This document shows positions 25,225 to 35,273 of a stretch of 64,000 nt of DNA, one piece after another. The stretch is from JACDAE01 sp963744875. GTDB taxonomy: Bacteria > Chloroflexota > Ktedonobacteria > Ktedonobacterales > Ktedonobacteraceae. The DNA is taken from assembly GCA_963744875.1 (NCBI GenBank), contig CAVUVQ010000006.1, forward strand, positions 124,001 to 188,000, in the 5' to 3' direction. The translations under genes were made by a program, and so were the position numbers. Positions within the stretch are counted from its first letter, which is position 1. Each line of letters opens with the position of its first letter. The notes below the pieces were generated by a model that was not told the DNA's origin, did not search any database, and saw only the letters and a list, made by a program, of their open reading frames with translations.

Positions 25225-27282
25225 ATGAGTAACGATATTACGACTCCTATCCCTTCGGAAGGGCAGATGCTCAGGGGAGTTTATGATGTCATTGTGGTGG
25301 GTGCCGGGCATGCCGGTTGTGAGGCGGCTCTGGCGTGCGCACGCATGGGCAGAAAAACGTTGTTGTTGACGATGAATTTGGATAGTGTTGCGTTAATGCC
25401 GTGCAACCCATCGATGGGCGGACCTGCGAAGGGCCATCTGCTGAAAGAGATTGATGCGCTCGGCGGTGAGGCGGCGCGTAATACTGATCGCACGTTTATC
25501 CAGATACGTTTGCTCAATACGAGTAAGGGTCCGGCGGTGCAGGCTCTGCGAGCGCAGTGCGATAAACAGGCCTATCGGCTGGCAATGAAGTTTGTATTGG
25601 AGAGCCAGCCAGGGTTGGAGCTGAAACAGGCGACGATTACACACTTGCTGAGCGATACACGAGAAGATGGACGGCATGTTATTACAGGCGTAGTGACTAA
25701 TAATGGTTGGCACTATCAAGCGGGCGCGGTCATTATGACAACTGGCACCTTTATTAATGGGCGGCTGGTAGTGGGTGAGAAGACGCAGCCCGGTGGTCGT
25801 GCGGGTGAAGGGCCGGCATTGGGTATCTCCGGGTCGTTACAGGCATTGGGGTTGGAGATGCGGCGCTTTAAGACGGGCACGCCTCCACGCATCGATGCGC
25901 GTACAATTGACTTTAGCAAGACTGAACGGCAACCGGGCAGTCAGGTGCCACTCTACTTCTCGCGCGATGTTACTGCACGCGAGGATGTGCAGTTGCCGGG
26001 GGGGCGTCCTAATCCAATCTATCCGGTCGTAGATGAGGATCTGCATGGCTGGCGAGCGCAGTTGCCGTGTTACCTGGTGCGTACGACAGAAAGAACGCAT
26101 CAGATCATTCGTGATAATCTGCATCGTTCGCCGCTCTATACAGGAGTCATCGAAGGGATCGGGCCGCGTTATTGTCCATCAATCGAGGATAAGATCGTAC
26201 GCTTTGCCGATAAAGTTTCGCATCAGATCTTTCTGGAACCGGAAGGATGGCGGACGAGCGAGGTCTATGTGCAGGGGATGAATACCAGCCTGCCAGAAGA
26301 TGTGCAGATGGAGATGTTGCGTAGTATTCCGGCGTTGGAGCATGCCGAGATGATGCGTGTAGGGTATGCAGTCGAATATGACTATGTGCCACCGTACCAG
26401 TTATTGCCAACGCTTGAGACAAAGGTAGCGGCTGGACTTTTCCTGGCGGGTCAGATCAACGGTACTTCCGGGTATGAAGAAGCAGCGGCCCAGGGGATCA
26501 TGGCGGGGATCAATGCGGCGTTGTATGTGCGGGGAGAAGAGGCGTTTGTGTTGGGGCGGCACGAAGCATATATCGGTGTGTTGATTGATGATCTGGTGAC
26601 ACGCCCGATGAGCGAGCCATATCGTCTGCATACGTCACGAGCTGAGTATCGTTTGCTCTTGCGTCCTGAGAGTGCGGATCTGCGTTTGAGTGACCATGCA
26701 TATCGCTTTGGCCTCATTGATGCTGTGCGTTATGAGCAGGTTGTAGAGAAGCGGGATATGATTCAACGGGCGATAAGTCAGTTAAAGGCGACCATCTTTA
26801 CTTCATCGCGCGAGGTTGAGAGTTGTATTCAGGAAGTTGGCATTGCAGCATTGGGGCAGATGTTGAGTGCGCGAGACCTGCTACGCAGGCCAGAAGTACG
26901 CTATCAGCAGATTGCTCACGCGATTCATTTGCTTGAAGCGGGACGAAATATGGAAGAAACTGCTTCACAGCGGATTGCGCCTTTGCCAGAACTTCCGGTT
27001 GACACTGCCGAGGAGGTCGAATTGCAGGTCAAGTACGAGCATTATGTACGCAAACAGGAGCAGATGGTACAGCGTACGCAACGGCTGGAAGAGATGCGTA
27101 TCTCGGAGACAATTGATTACGCATTGGTGCAGCACTTGCGTACGGAAGCCAGGCAGAAGCTGGCACGTACGCGTCCGCGCACGGTGGGGCAGGCCTCACG
27201 CGTTGAGGGAGTTACGCCAGCCGACGTAGCTATTTTAATGATATACCTGGAGAAAGTACGTGCAATAAAGATGTCAACTTGA
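25225..27282 (+). CDS. mnmG: tRNA uridine 5-carboxymethylaminomethyl modification enzyme, FAD subunit
   Basis: With MnmE, installs cmnm5 at U34 of tRNAs. The FAD-binding GxGxxG motif is VVGAGHAGCEAA (residues 26-31), followed by the family signature MPCNPSMGGPAKGHL. TGTFINGRLVVGEKTQPGGR and FKTGTPPRID are conserved, and the C-terminal region (LRTEARQKLARTRPRTVGQASRVEGVTPADVAILM) matches the MnmE/tRNA-binding domain. At 685 residues it is slightly longer than most homologues (620-650). mnmE is not in the window. Confidence 0.97.
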   Translation: MSNDITTPIPSEGQMLRGVYDVIVVGAGHAGCEAALACARMGRKTLLLTMNLDSVALMPCNPSMGGPAKGHLLKEIDALGGEAARNTDRTFIQIRLLNTSKGPAVQALRAQCDKQAYRLAMKFVLESQPGLELKQATITHLLSDTREDGRHVITGVVTNNGWHYQAGAVIMTTGTFINGRLVVGEKTQPGGRAGEGPALGISGSLQALGLEMRRFKTGTPPRIDARTIDFSKTERQPGSQVPLYFSRDVTAREDVQLPGGRPNPIYPVVDEDLHGWRAQLPCYLVRTTERTHQIIRDNLHRSPLYTGVIEGIGPRYCPSIEDKIVRFADKVSHQIFLEPEGWRTSEVYVQGMNTSLPEDVQMEMLRSIPALEHAEMMRVGYAVEYDYVPPYQLLPTLETKVAAGLFLAGQINGTSGYEEAAAQGIMAGINAALYVRGEEAFVLGRHEAYIGVLIDDLVTRPMSEPYRLHTSRAEYRLLLRPESADLRLSDHAYRFGLIDAVRYEQVVEKRDMIQRAISQLKATIFTSSREVESCIQEVGIAALGQMLSARDLLRRPEVRYQQIAHAIHLLEAGRNMEETASQRIAPLPELPVDTAEEVELQVKYEHYVRKQEQMVQRTQRLEEMRISETIDYALVQHLRTEARQKLARTRPRTVGQASRVEGVTPADVAILMIYLEKVRAIKMST

Positions 27283-27437
27283 CATTTGGGGTATCGTGAG
27301 TGTACCATACGAAACACATGGCGTATCTATAATCTATCAATATGGAGTAGAACATTTCTATGAGAGAAGTGTTGCATCAGGTTACATATTTTGAGAGGGT
27401 GCATGGTCACCTGAACTAGGAAGAAGAGGGGAAGACT

Positions 27438-28121
27438 GTGTACATTCTGGTTGTTGACGACGACCATTTTGCCAACACGCTGGTGCAGTTTGTCCTCAGC
27501 AAGGAAGGCTATGAGGTCGAAACTGCGGATAATCCGCGTGGCGCGATGCAGATGATTCAAAGACGAGAACCGGATCTGTTGATACTTGACGTTACGATGC
27601 CATATATCAACGGGTTTGAGTTTTCAGCAAAGCTGCGTAACGAAGGCTATGAAATTCCGCTTATCTTTATGACGGCGCAAGATACAATCGAAGCGAAGTT
27701 GCAAGGTTTCAACATTGGGGCTGATGATTATATATGTAAACCATATAATCATCAAGAGCTTGTAGCTCGTGTGCAGGCAGTGATGCGTCGTATAAAAAAG
27801 AATGGGAAGATGGGAGCACAAAGTATACGCAGCGGGTTGATAGAACTTTTCCCAGCCGAATTGAAGGTTGTGGTTCCTGGGCGGGCAGCAATTACGTTAA
27901 CGCCCACGGAGATGTATGTGTTGCGTGTGTTGATGAATAGTGTGGGGCAGGTGATCAACCGGGATCAACTATTGGCTGAGGTATGGAATGATAATGAGAA
28001 TAATAGTAATATTGTAGATGTCTATATACGGCGTTTACGTATAAAAATGGAGGCGGATCCTGATAAACCGCAGTACATAGTTTCTGTTCGAGGTGTAGGA
28101 TATAAATTTCTTGGGAAATAG
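27438..28121 (+). CDS. OmpR/PhoB-family response regulator
   Basis: A 227-residue DNA-binding response regulator. The receiver domain has acidic residues VDDDH, phosphoacceptor Asp51 (LLILDVTMPYINGFE), and the conserved Thr and Lys (MTAQD; CKPYNHQEL). The C-terminal winged helix is about residues 135-227, with LTPTEMYVLRVLM and NIVDVYIRRLRIKM and GVGYKF. It starts with GTG. The kinase gene starts 9 bases downstream, so the pair forms a two-component system. Targets unknown. Confidence 0.95.
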   Translation: MYILVVDDDHFANTLVQFVLSKEGYEVETADNPRGAMQMIQRREPDLLILDVTMPYINGFEFSAKLRNEGYEIPLIFMTAQDTIEAKLQGFNIGADDYICKPYNHQELVARVQAVMRRIKKNGKMGAQSIRSGLIELFPAELKVVVPGRAAITLTPTEMYVLRVLMNSVGQVINRDQLLAEVWNDNENNSNIVDVYIRRLRIKMEADPDKPQYIVSVRGVGYKFLGK

Positions 28122-28130
28122 GGGGTAAGT

Positions 28131-29324
28131 GTGAGGAAGCGTGTTTATAAACGGAGGCCAGAAGAGCGAGGAAGAGAGAAATCATCTGTGCAAGGGGACA
28201 AGCAAAATGATGAAAGGCAAGCAGGGCGCACCTTTATGGAAGCGCGAAGTGCTTATCTGGAGGAACTGATTGGTAGTACCTCAGATGCAATTATGGTGCT
28301 TGATCAGAACTTTGCCATCCAGGATTTAAATCCAGCAGCGGTCGAGGCTCTTGGTTGCCCCCTGAATGAAGCTGTTGGTCAAAAATGTACTGAGGTGTTG
28401 CGTTGTCAGAATTTAAACCGTATGGAGTTGTGCGGTACTTCGAGTTGTCCTCTTGTACGTGTGATGCAGGACAAGAAGCCGTTAGCGAACGAGGAATTGA
28501 TTCTTGGTGTTGGGCCTGAGCATGAATATGAGGTATCTGCCAGTGTGACGCCTGTGGGGGTTGGTGAAGATAGCTGTGTTGTTTTTACTACGCGTGATAT
28601 GTCAGTGCTGAAGGTTGCCAATCGTGTGCGCTCGAATTTCATTTCAATGGTGTCGCACGAGCTACGTACGCCTCTTAACTCGGTGCATGGTTTTATTGAA
28701 CTAATTTTGCAAGGGCATATGGGCGCTCTTTCTGATGAGCAACAGATGTACCTGGGGTATACGCAAGAGGGAGTACAGCAACTGATCTCCATTGTCGAAG
28801 ATATTCTCTTTATGACGCGTTCGGACCTGGGACAATTTGAGATTAAGCAGCAGAAGGTGCATTTTAGCACTCTGGCGCGGCAGGTAATTGGTGGGATGCA
28901 ACCGCAGGCGTTCAAGGCAAGCGTCGAATTGCGCGAGGAGGTGGCTACTGATACCCCACTGCTGTACGCTGATCCGCAACGGATGAAGCAAGTGTTGAAT
29001 AATCTGGTCTCGAATGCAATTAAGTTTACGCCCCCAGGTGGAACCGTAGTAGTAAGCGCTCATGCATATAACGAGGATTTTGAGCTGATCACGGTTGCGG
29101 ATACGGGCTACGGGATACCCGTAGAGGACCGCCAGCATGTGTTTGAACGTTTTTATCAGTCGAATCATAGTGAGCAGTCAAAAATGGGCGGCTATGGTCT
29201 GGGCCTTTCGATTGCGCGGTTGATTGTTGATCAGCATGGAGGCACGATTGATTTCGACACGACTGTAAACCAGGGAACGACGTTCTATTTCACCGTGCCT
29301 TTATATACCGGACAAGATGTGTAA
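28131..29324 (+). CDS. Soluble PAS-domain sensor histidine kinase
   Basis: A 397-residue kinase with no transmembrane helix, so a cytoplasmic sensor. The PAS domain spans about residues 40-160. HisKA has the phosphoacceptor His176 (SMVSHELRTPLNSV). The HATPase domain has an N box (LNNLVSNAIKFTPPGG), G1 (VADTGYGIP) and G2 (GGYGLGLSIARLIVDQHGG). The PAS domain carries a Cys cluster (C76, C86, C92, C101, C106, the last two in LCGTSSCPL), as found in some PAS sensors that may hold a metal or react with redox signals. It starts with GTG and is the partner of the response regulator directly upstream. Confidence 0.93.
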   Translation: MRKRVYKRRPEERGREKSSVQGDKQNDERQAGRTFMEARSAYLEELIGSTSDAIMVLDQNFAIQDLNPAAVEALGCPLNEAVGQKCTEVLRCQNLNRMELCGTSSCPLVRVMQDKKPLANEELILGVGPEHEYEVSASVTPVGVGEDSCVVFTTRDMSVLKVANRVRSNFISMVSHELRTPLNSVHGFIELILQGHMGALSDEQQMYLGYTQEGVQQLISIVEDILFMTRSDLGQFEIKQQKVHFSTLARQVIGGMQPQAFKASVELREEVATDTPLLYADPQRMKQVLNNLVSNAIKFTPPGGTVVVSAHAYNEDFELITVADTGYGIPVEDRQHVFERFYQSNHSEQSKMGGYGLGLSIARLIVDQHGGTIDFDTTVNQGTTFYFTVPLYTGQDV

Positions 29325-29328
29325 GGGA

Positions 29329-30045
29329 TTATTGCCACAGAGTGGGCTGCTGTTCCTGTTCGTCTGGTTCTTGCCAGGAATTGTCCTTCGAGAGTTTATC
29401 CGCAAGGCGCGTTGGTTCTGGGAGGCGGTAGCCTTTACTGCAGGCCAGGACATATTTGATACTCGTTTCTATGCTAATTTTATGTCCAGGTGAAATAATC
29501 ATGGGGTTCACGCGGGTGCGCGTGCGGACCGTTGCGCCGATGACCTCTTTTTTATAGATTAAGGGAACGTAAGAGCCAGCTTCTTCGCCGAGTTGTGTTT
29601 TGTCATATGTGCCGACGAGGATGGATTTTGCGCATCCGATGGTAGGCAGTTCGAGCCAGAGTCCAAGATGGGTGGCGATCCCCATCCGGCGTGGATGGGC
29701 GATGCCCTGTCCGTCCACCATAACCAGATCTGGTCGTTGGCGCAATTTGTGGAAGGCACCCAGGACGGCTGGAGCTTCGCGGAACGAGAGCAGGCCAGGA
29801 ATGTAGGGCATACGTAGGGGTTCTTCGTAGATATGGCGCTCGACTATCTCCAGATCGGGATAAGTGAGTAGTACAACGGCAGCATGGGCCATTTCATTTT
29901 CTTCATTGATTGCCATATCTACCCCGGCTACGTACTTTACTTCGCCTACCTGGTCTTCAAGAATGATACGTGCTGCCAGTTCGTGCTGGAGGGCGATGGC
30001 TTCCTCGCGGGTAAGTTTCCATGTGTGAAGTGGTGTTTGTGACAT
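29329..30045 (-). CDS. nfi: Endonuclease V
   Basis: Repairs deaminated DNA by cutting one base 3' to deoxyinosine. Active-site Asp in AGVDMAI (near 43), the wedge and Glu in PYIPGLLSFREAPAV (near 90), the second Asp in VMVDGQGIAHPRRMGIATHLG (near 110), and Lys in GCAKSILVG (near 139) are all present. At 238 residues it is about 15 longer than E. coli Nfi, with a Glu/Gln-rich tail. It ends 5 bases from the convergent kinase gene. AAAGGA precedes the ATG. Confidence 0.96.
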   Translation of the reverse strand: MSQTPLHTWKLTREEAIALQHELAARIILEDQVGEVKYVAGVDMAINEENEMAHAAVVLLTYPDLEIVERHIYEEPLRMPYIPGLLSFREAPAVLGAFHKLRQRPDLVMVDGQGIAHPRRMGIATHLGLWLELPTIGCAKSILVGTYDKTQLGEEAGSYVPLIYKKEVIGATVRTRTRVNPMIISPGHKISIETSIKYVLACSKGYRLPEPTRLADKLSKDNSWQEPDEQEQQPTLWQ

Positions 30046-30064
30046 AGTGTTGGTATTCCTTTTA

Positions 30065-30090
30065 CATGGGCGTCGTAAACGTGGCCTATA
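30065..30090. repeat. Partial copy of the CGTAAACG repeat
   Basis: ATGGGCGTCGTAAACGTGGCC resembles the copy at 45325-45347 (GGGCGTCGTAAACGCGGCC). It lies upstream of nfi in a short intergenic gap and looks like a fragment of the dispersed repeat family. Confidence 0.55.
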
Positions 30091-30105
30091 TAGTATAAAA
30101 CGGTG

Positions 30106-30864
30106 TTAGTGTGCTTCAGCGATGCATATCATGCGTGGGCTTTCGAGCTGATAGGAACTGAGATCATAGTCACCGTAGACATCTTTAACGATAAATCCTG
30201 CTTGTTCAAGTAGGAGTTCCATTTCGGAGCGTTCAAAGAGGTAAAGATGTGTTGTGACAGTTGTGCGATGGACAGTTCCACCCTGGGTATGTTCGTCATA
30301 AAAATGTGTGAGTTCCAGCAGGTGGCGATCGGTTGCCGTTGCGGGACTGATGAAGTGGGTCAGAAAGGTACCATCATCGCGCTGTGAGGTTGCCTGATGG
30401 AGCATGTGGCCGCCCAGTTCTTCCAGATAGCGAGCGTCGGAATTACTGATGTCTATAATAAATGTTGCGCCGGGACTTAAGTGGGCGTGGATTGCCTTCA
30501 ATGCCGTTATCTGTTCTTTACGAGTTATGATGTGAGCGAAAGAGCCGAGGGCGATAAATGCCAGGCGAAACTTTTGCTCTAAATGTAATGTGATAATATT
30601 TTGCCATTCGAGTGTACAGCGTGCGGCAATGCCAGCGGCCTCTATCTGTGTGCGTGCAAGAGCCAGCATTGCAGCCGAGCTATCGACGCCAGTAACTTCG
30701 TGTCCATCCTGTGCCAGTGGAATAAGGACGCGTCCACTTCCGCAGGCCAGTTCAAGTATTTTGCCGCCACAAATTGCGGCGAAGTTGCGGTAGAGGTCGA
30801 GATCTTCACTGAAATGTGCATGTTCAATGTCGTAAAAAGGAGCGATTAGTTCATATTCGTGCAT
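30106..30864 (-). CDS. Class I SAM-dependent methyltransferase
   Basis: A 252-residue soluble enzyme. SAM-binding motif I is KILELACGSGRVLIPLA (about residues 34-50), with the acidic end of strand 2 at VTGVDSSAAML. Motif IV is LAFIALGSFAHI, followed by TFIIDISN. Substrate unknown. It lies 18 bases upstream of nothing on its own strand except the next membrane gene (30883), with which it may be co-transcribed. Confidence 0.88.
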   Translation of the reverse strand: MHEYELIAPFYDIEHAHFSEDLDLYRNFAAICGGKILELACGSGRVLIPLAQDGHEVTGVDSSAAMLALARTQIEAAGIAARCTLEWQNIITLHLEQKFRLAFIALGSFAHIITRKEQITALKAIHAHLSPGATFIIDISNSDARYLEELGGHMLHQATSQRDDGTFLTHFISPATATDRHLLELTHFYDEHTQGGTVHRTTVTTHLYLFERSEMELLLEQAGFIVKDVYGDYDLSSYQLESPRMICIAEAH

Positions 30865-30882
30865 GATATTTTCCCAGACATT

Positions 30883-31458
30883 CTAGAATCCACCATTCAT
30901 ATCTTTAATTTTCCAGGTTCCATCTTCTTGAATCATTGTAAAGCGGACGGAATAGTGAATTGAATGTGCATTTTTACTACGTGTTGTGCTGATCATAAGG
31001 AGAGTGTTATTGCTGGTGGTGGCGACTGTATAGCTGATGACGGAACCGATGTTGCTATCAAGCAGCCGTGCGGATGTAGCATAATCTTGTTGTGCGCCAA
31101 TGGGTATTTTCTGATTTTGTGAGGTCAGTGTTGCATTGTGTGCCAGGTATGAATAAGCCAGACTGTAATTTTGTTGTGAGACGGCTTTATAGTAATTTTC
31201 GACGGTCACGGTCGGGCCGGCCAGGGAGCTGAGGTATAGTGCAATAAGAATGGCGGCAACGACAAGAACGCAGACGACGGCAGCGATAATCCAGAGCCAG
31301 CGGCGCGAGGTTTTTTTTGGTCGAGATAGGATACGACGTGAGCGGGGCATGGCAATATTGTAGGGAGGCTTTTGGGCGGGTGGAGGAAGGAAAGCAGGAG
31401 AGAAGGGCTCAGCCTGGCGATAGCCCGGTTGCTGAGGTTGACCTGGATCATAGCTCAT
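30883..31458 (-). CDS. Pro-rich single-pass membrane protein with DUF4878-like extracellular domain
   Basis: A 191-residue protein. The N-terminal 45 residues are Pro/Gln-rich and cytoplasmic (PGQPQQPGYRQAEPF). A basic stretch and one membrane helix (about 50-75) follow, then an extracellular domain starting TVENYYKAVSQQNYSLAYSYL and ending DGTWKIKDMNGGF, a layout seen in SnoaL/NTF2-like stress proteins. GGAGG precedes the ATG by 9 bases. Family assignment is tentative. Confidence 0.6.
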   Translation of the reverse strand: MSYDPGQPQQPGYRQAEPFSPAFLPPPAQKPPYNIAMPRSRRILSRPKKTSRRWLWIIAAVVCVLVVAAILIALYLSSLAGPTVTVENYYKAVSQQNYSLAYSYLAHNATLTSQNQKIPIGAQQDYATSARLLDSNIGSVISYTVATTSNNTLLMISTTRSKNAHSIHYSVRFTMIQEDGTWKIKDMNGGF

Positions 31459-31596
31459 AAAGAAACGCCTCCGGGAATGTATAAAGATGATAAATTATGC
31501 GTCATCAGTATACATGGCTGATGAGTGAATTACAAGAGATAGTAAGATGTCTGGTACTGTTCTATGGCAGGATAGTACCCTGGTCAAAAAGTGAAC

Positions 31597-32952
31597 CTAA
31601 GTGCGTGCGGGTCGAAATGATTTCCCCAGGCGTATGCCGGGTTTTTCTATACATGCAAAAAGTAAGAAGGCTAATGGCACCATGATAAGAAAGATGCCCG
31701 ACCAATAAAGGCCATAGAAGAGCGGATTGGGCATGGTGGGTAGGTGCGAGATAACTCTTGATGTGAGGTTTTGCAGAAGAAGTAGATGCCACATATAGAT
31801 GCTGTAGGATAAAATACCGACCCAGCGCAGGGGTTTCCATTCAAAAGGTCGTCTAAGCCATTTGTATCCAAAAATGATGGATGTTACGAAGAGGCCATAA
31901 CTTAGAGCAAAGCAGAACTCACCTATAACGTTATAAGCACCATTGAGAGAATCAAAGATGCTCCATGTGTGAGGTTGGCCGGTGTTAAGTTTCCACATCG
32001 CCATAGTAATAAATAAAGAGAGGGCAAAGAGGAACAGCCAGGGTGAAATCATTTCCATAATTGAATGGAAGCGATGTTCTTGAGGAAGCCTTTGAGCCAG
32101 TATATAAAGGCTACTAATGAACATGCCGACGGCGAAATCTTCGAGAAATTTACCATGTAAGCCGCTGATGGGAGGGCCATAGATAATGGGGAGTATGTAG
32201 TGTGTGAAAGAGTGAGGAAGAATATTCATTGCATGGGGATAGTTGGTCAGGTATGTACCGAGAAAACGGGTTCCAATACCCCATAAGGCCATGATGCCGA
32301 GGCCGAAAGTGAGAGTGAGGAAGCGTTTTTTTGGACCACAAAGCTTTATTAGCCAGCCGATTACCAGTGCTATCCAGGGGAGGAAGAGATAGAATTGCCA
32401 TTCGACGGCTAATGTCCAGAAGGGGCCATTGATCTGCTTATAGGTAGTTGCAGATGAATCCATGAACATAGTCAAGAAAAAAAGCCATTGTTTCAAGTGA
32501 TCCATGCGTAAGTATTCGGGGTGGAAGAGCAGTACCATAAGGATGAGAGAGAGGTAATAGACGGGCAAAATACGTAAAATACGGCGTATATAGAATTGCC
32601 ATATGGAGGGCCATGTGCCTTCATCAAAGAGGAGAACTCTGGCATAGGGCAAGAATAATAAGAAGCCGGAGAGGACGAAGAAGAGGGTTACCCCTGTATC
32701 GCCTGAAAATGCTAGAGCGGAGATAAGAGAAGGTGCAGATTGCGGTACCCAGAGAGGGAAATCTCTAGTGGTGATTAAGTTAATGTGAAACATTACAACG
32801 CTCAAGCATGCTATAGCACGGATACCGTCAAGGACGTAAATATTTCCTTTGGTCTGTTTTGTTTCTAAAACCGAATTCAACCAATCGAAGAACTGAAGAA
32901 AGATATTGGATACATAGCTATATCGACGTTGTACTAATTGAAACAAGAACAT
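31597..32952 (-). CDS. Acyltransferase 3 family membrane protein
   Basis: A 451-residue OafA/YrhL-type O-acyltransferase with about ten membrane helices. The catalytic His is in LSVVMFHINL (near residue 58), preceded by the family motif LDGIRAIA. Conserved VTLFFVLSGFLLFLPYAR and GPFWTLAVEWQFYLFLPW follow. It probably O-acetylates a surface polysaccharide or lipid; the substrate is unknown. No glycan-synthesis neighbours are visible. Confidence 0.9.
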   Translation of the reverse strand: MFLFQLVQRRYSYVSNIFLQFFDWLNSVLETKQTKGNIYVLDGIRAIACLSVVMFHINLITTRDFPLWVPQSAPSLISALAFSGDTGVTLFFVLSGFLLFLPYARVLLFDEGTWPSIWQFYIRRILRILPVYYLSLILMVLLFHPEYLRMDHLKQWLFFLTMFMDSSATTYKQINGPFWTLAVEWQFYLFLPWIALVIGWLIKLCGPKKRFLTLTFGLGIMALWGIGTRFLGTYLTNYPHAMNILPHSFTHYILPIIYGPPISGLHGKFLEDFAVGMFISSLYILAQRLPQEHRFHSIMEMISPWLFLFALSLFITMAMWKLNTGQPHTWSIFDSLNGAYNVIGEFCFALSYGLFVTSIIFGYKWLRRPFEWKPLRWVGILSYSIYMWHLLLLQNLTSRVISHLPTMPNPLFYGLYWSGIFLIMVPLAFLLFACIEKPGIRLGKSFRPART

Positions 32953-33359
32953 TTTTCCTCACTATCTTTTGTGTGTTCTATAACCAGGATATTTCTGTCA
33001 CAAATATTAATGGCACTTCAGAATGCATGAGATTTTATGAAAGGAAAATTCTCTCTGCAATTCTAAGAGGTATAAGCTGTTACATAATATAGACAACCAT
33101 ATATAATTTTAACGAGATGCTTTTTGATGTAGTCACATGAGTGGTACTCCTCTTCCACCAGATATAGACTCAGTGTCATATACCATCGTATAACTCAGCA
33201 TTAAGGAAGATTTTAACAAATCTTGAGGGTTTGTTGATATATTTTTAGCCATTTGCTGATATGATGTTGCACGATTCTTGATACTTTACGAAAAGAGCTA
33301 TGACTATTATTGTTCAGTTAAATAGACTTGTTATATTGCGAATGTAGGGTGAAATTGAA
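32953..33359. other. AT-rich intergenic region between divergent genes
   Basis: About 400 bases between the acyltransferase gene and the beta-lactamase-like gene. It must hold both promoters. I see no convincing -35/-10 pair, RNA structure or repeat. Confidence 0.3.
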
Positions 33360-35266
33360 ATGAGTGGAATATCTGGTAAGGATAAGGGAGTGCGGTTGCA
33401 TCTTCCAGCCAAACGTATCATTATTTTGTGTGTTTTAGGAGGGGTAGTGGCAAGTGCTATTTTCGCATTTTCCAGGTCGATGTCAGGTAATCCATTGCTC
33501 CATATTACGAATATAGGTGCTGCAAATACAATAGTGAGCGATGGTGCTGACCAATGGGATAATGATGATACGATCACGGCTCCAATAGCTACTTTCGCAG
33601 TATCCACAAGCAAGAAGATAGCTATCTCCCCTCTCTTCAGTCTGTATTATCAAAGTCATCATGCGGCTGAAGATCTGGGTGCCCCAGTGACGGATGCATT
33701 TCCTATTGAGCAGGGGTGGTTGCAATTTTTTGCCTCAGGTGCATTACTTTTGCCTGAGAAGCAGCAGGTGCGTAGTCAAAGCAGTAAAGATATGCTGACT
33801 TCTCTGATTGGTAATGGTAGTAAGGATGCGACAACGGGAGTTATTAGTTTGCCATTGCTGCAAGCACTTCTTACGGTTGGGAGTAAGGCTCCTATTGGGG
33901 GTTCACAAAGTATATTTACTTATGTGGATATACGTACAGCAACAGATCCAATGTTTATGCAGGCTGCACCAAAAGCGGGGTCTCAAGGCGCTTCATCGCA
34001 TTACTTTGTAAAAGGGGGGATGAGAGCGGGAGAGGTTGTTGGTCATTTCGTTCCCCAGGTATTCTGGAACTATATCAACGCGGGTGACGTTTCACCTGAT
34101 GGTTGGGTAAAAGATTTTGGTGTGCCCCTTACATGAGGCATTACCTTTTACTTTGAAGGTAAACGGTAACACCCATCATATGTTGGTCCAGGCATTTGAG
34201 CGTGGTGGAGTATTACTTGACCAGGATGGCAAAGATGTTTCAGGGCACCCGCTGATCCAACGACTTGGTACTGGTGTGGACTATATTCAAACTTTTGGTT
34301 TACCGGTGGTCGCAATTCATGCGCAGCAGTCGGTCTGGTCACAAGGAGAGAGTGACCTATTCGCGGCTCCTGGTTCGGAGAGGGTAATTGCCCAGGTTGG
34401 GCAACAATTTGCGTTCAAGCTCTCTGGTGACTCGCGCTGGTTAGCGGGGAGGCTCTGGTATCATGTGCAGTGGGCGATGCCCAAGGGTACGAATAGTGGG
34501 TGGATAGAAGCTGCTAATGTTACTTTTTATTCCCCTGGACACGTAACGTCGTGGGCATCACTAGATATGCTTTCTCCTCAACTGGGGACGTATCTTACGG
34601 GTATTGGAAGCAATGTCGGGGCAGTTATTTATGACGTAACGCGTCAGCGTTACTATATTTATAATGGTGATTCTCAATTTATTGTTGCCAGTTCCATGAA
34701 AGTGCCGATAATGCTCACCTTTTTTGCGTCACTTGAGCAGCAGGGTCAGGAGCCGGATGACGATCAGATGAATGTACTTACAACGATGATTGAGAATTTC
34801 AGATAATGATTTGGCTTCTGATCTTTACTATAATGAGCTTAATGGTGCAGAGTCAATTACAGATTATATGCAAAAGATTGGAGTAAAGGGTCTTGATCCC
34901 GCTGCGAATGCATGGGGATACAGTACAATTACGCCGCGGGCGATGGTTGATCTGCTCAGCCTTTTCTACGAGGGTAAGATTTTGACGAGTCAGGACCGTG
35001 CTATTGCGTACAACCTTATGGAAAATATTGAGCCTGATCAGCAGGTTGGAGTTGGGGATACCGCGCCTGATGGGTTCACGGTGGCGATGAAGGATGGGTG
35101 GGTTACCGATCCAGATAATTTATGGGCTATGAACTCATCAGGCATTGTGATGTCGCATAAGGAAACATACATTATTTCTGTGTATACGCAGGAGCAGCAA
35201 TCGTTAGACGATGGGCAGGAGATAGTCAGGCACGTGTGCCGTTCTGTTGCTGCGTTGCTTGCGTAG
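33360..35266 (+). pseudogene. Class A beta-lactamase-like serine hydrolase, broken by two +1 frameshifts
   Basis: Three successive frames (33360-34136, 34117-34806, 34790-35266) read as one protein of about 634 residues once one base is removed from CCCC (34125-34128) and one from TTT (34797-34799); the combined length is then divisible by 3. The N-terminus has a membrane anchor. A segment like LGFP-type repeats follows (EDLGAPVTDAFP, LQFFASGALLLPE). The C-terminal third resembles class A beta-lactamases: SxxK motif SSMK, an SDN motif recovered exactly at the second frameshift, and KDG in place of KTG. KDG makes true beta-lactam hydrolysis unlikely. Either a pseudogene or a sequencing artefact. 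Confidence 0.75.
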
Positions 35267-35273
35267 TACGACG

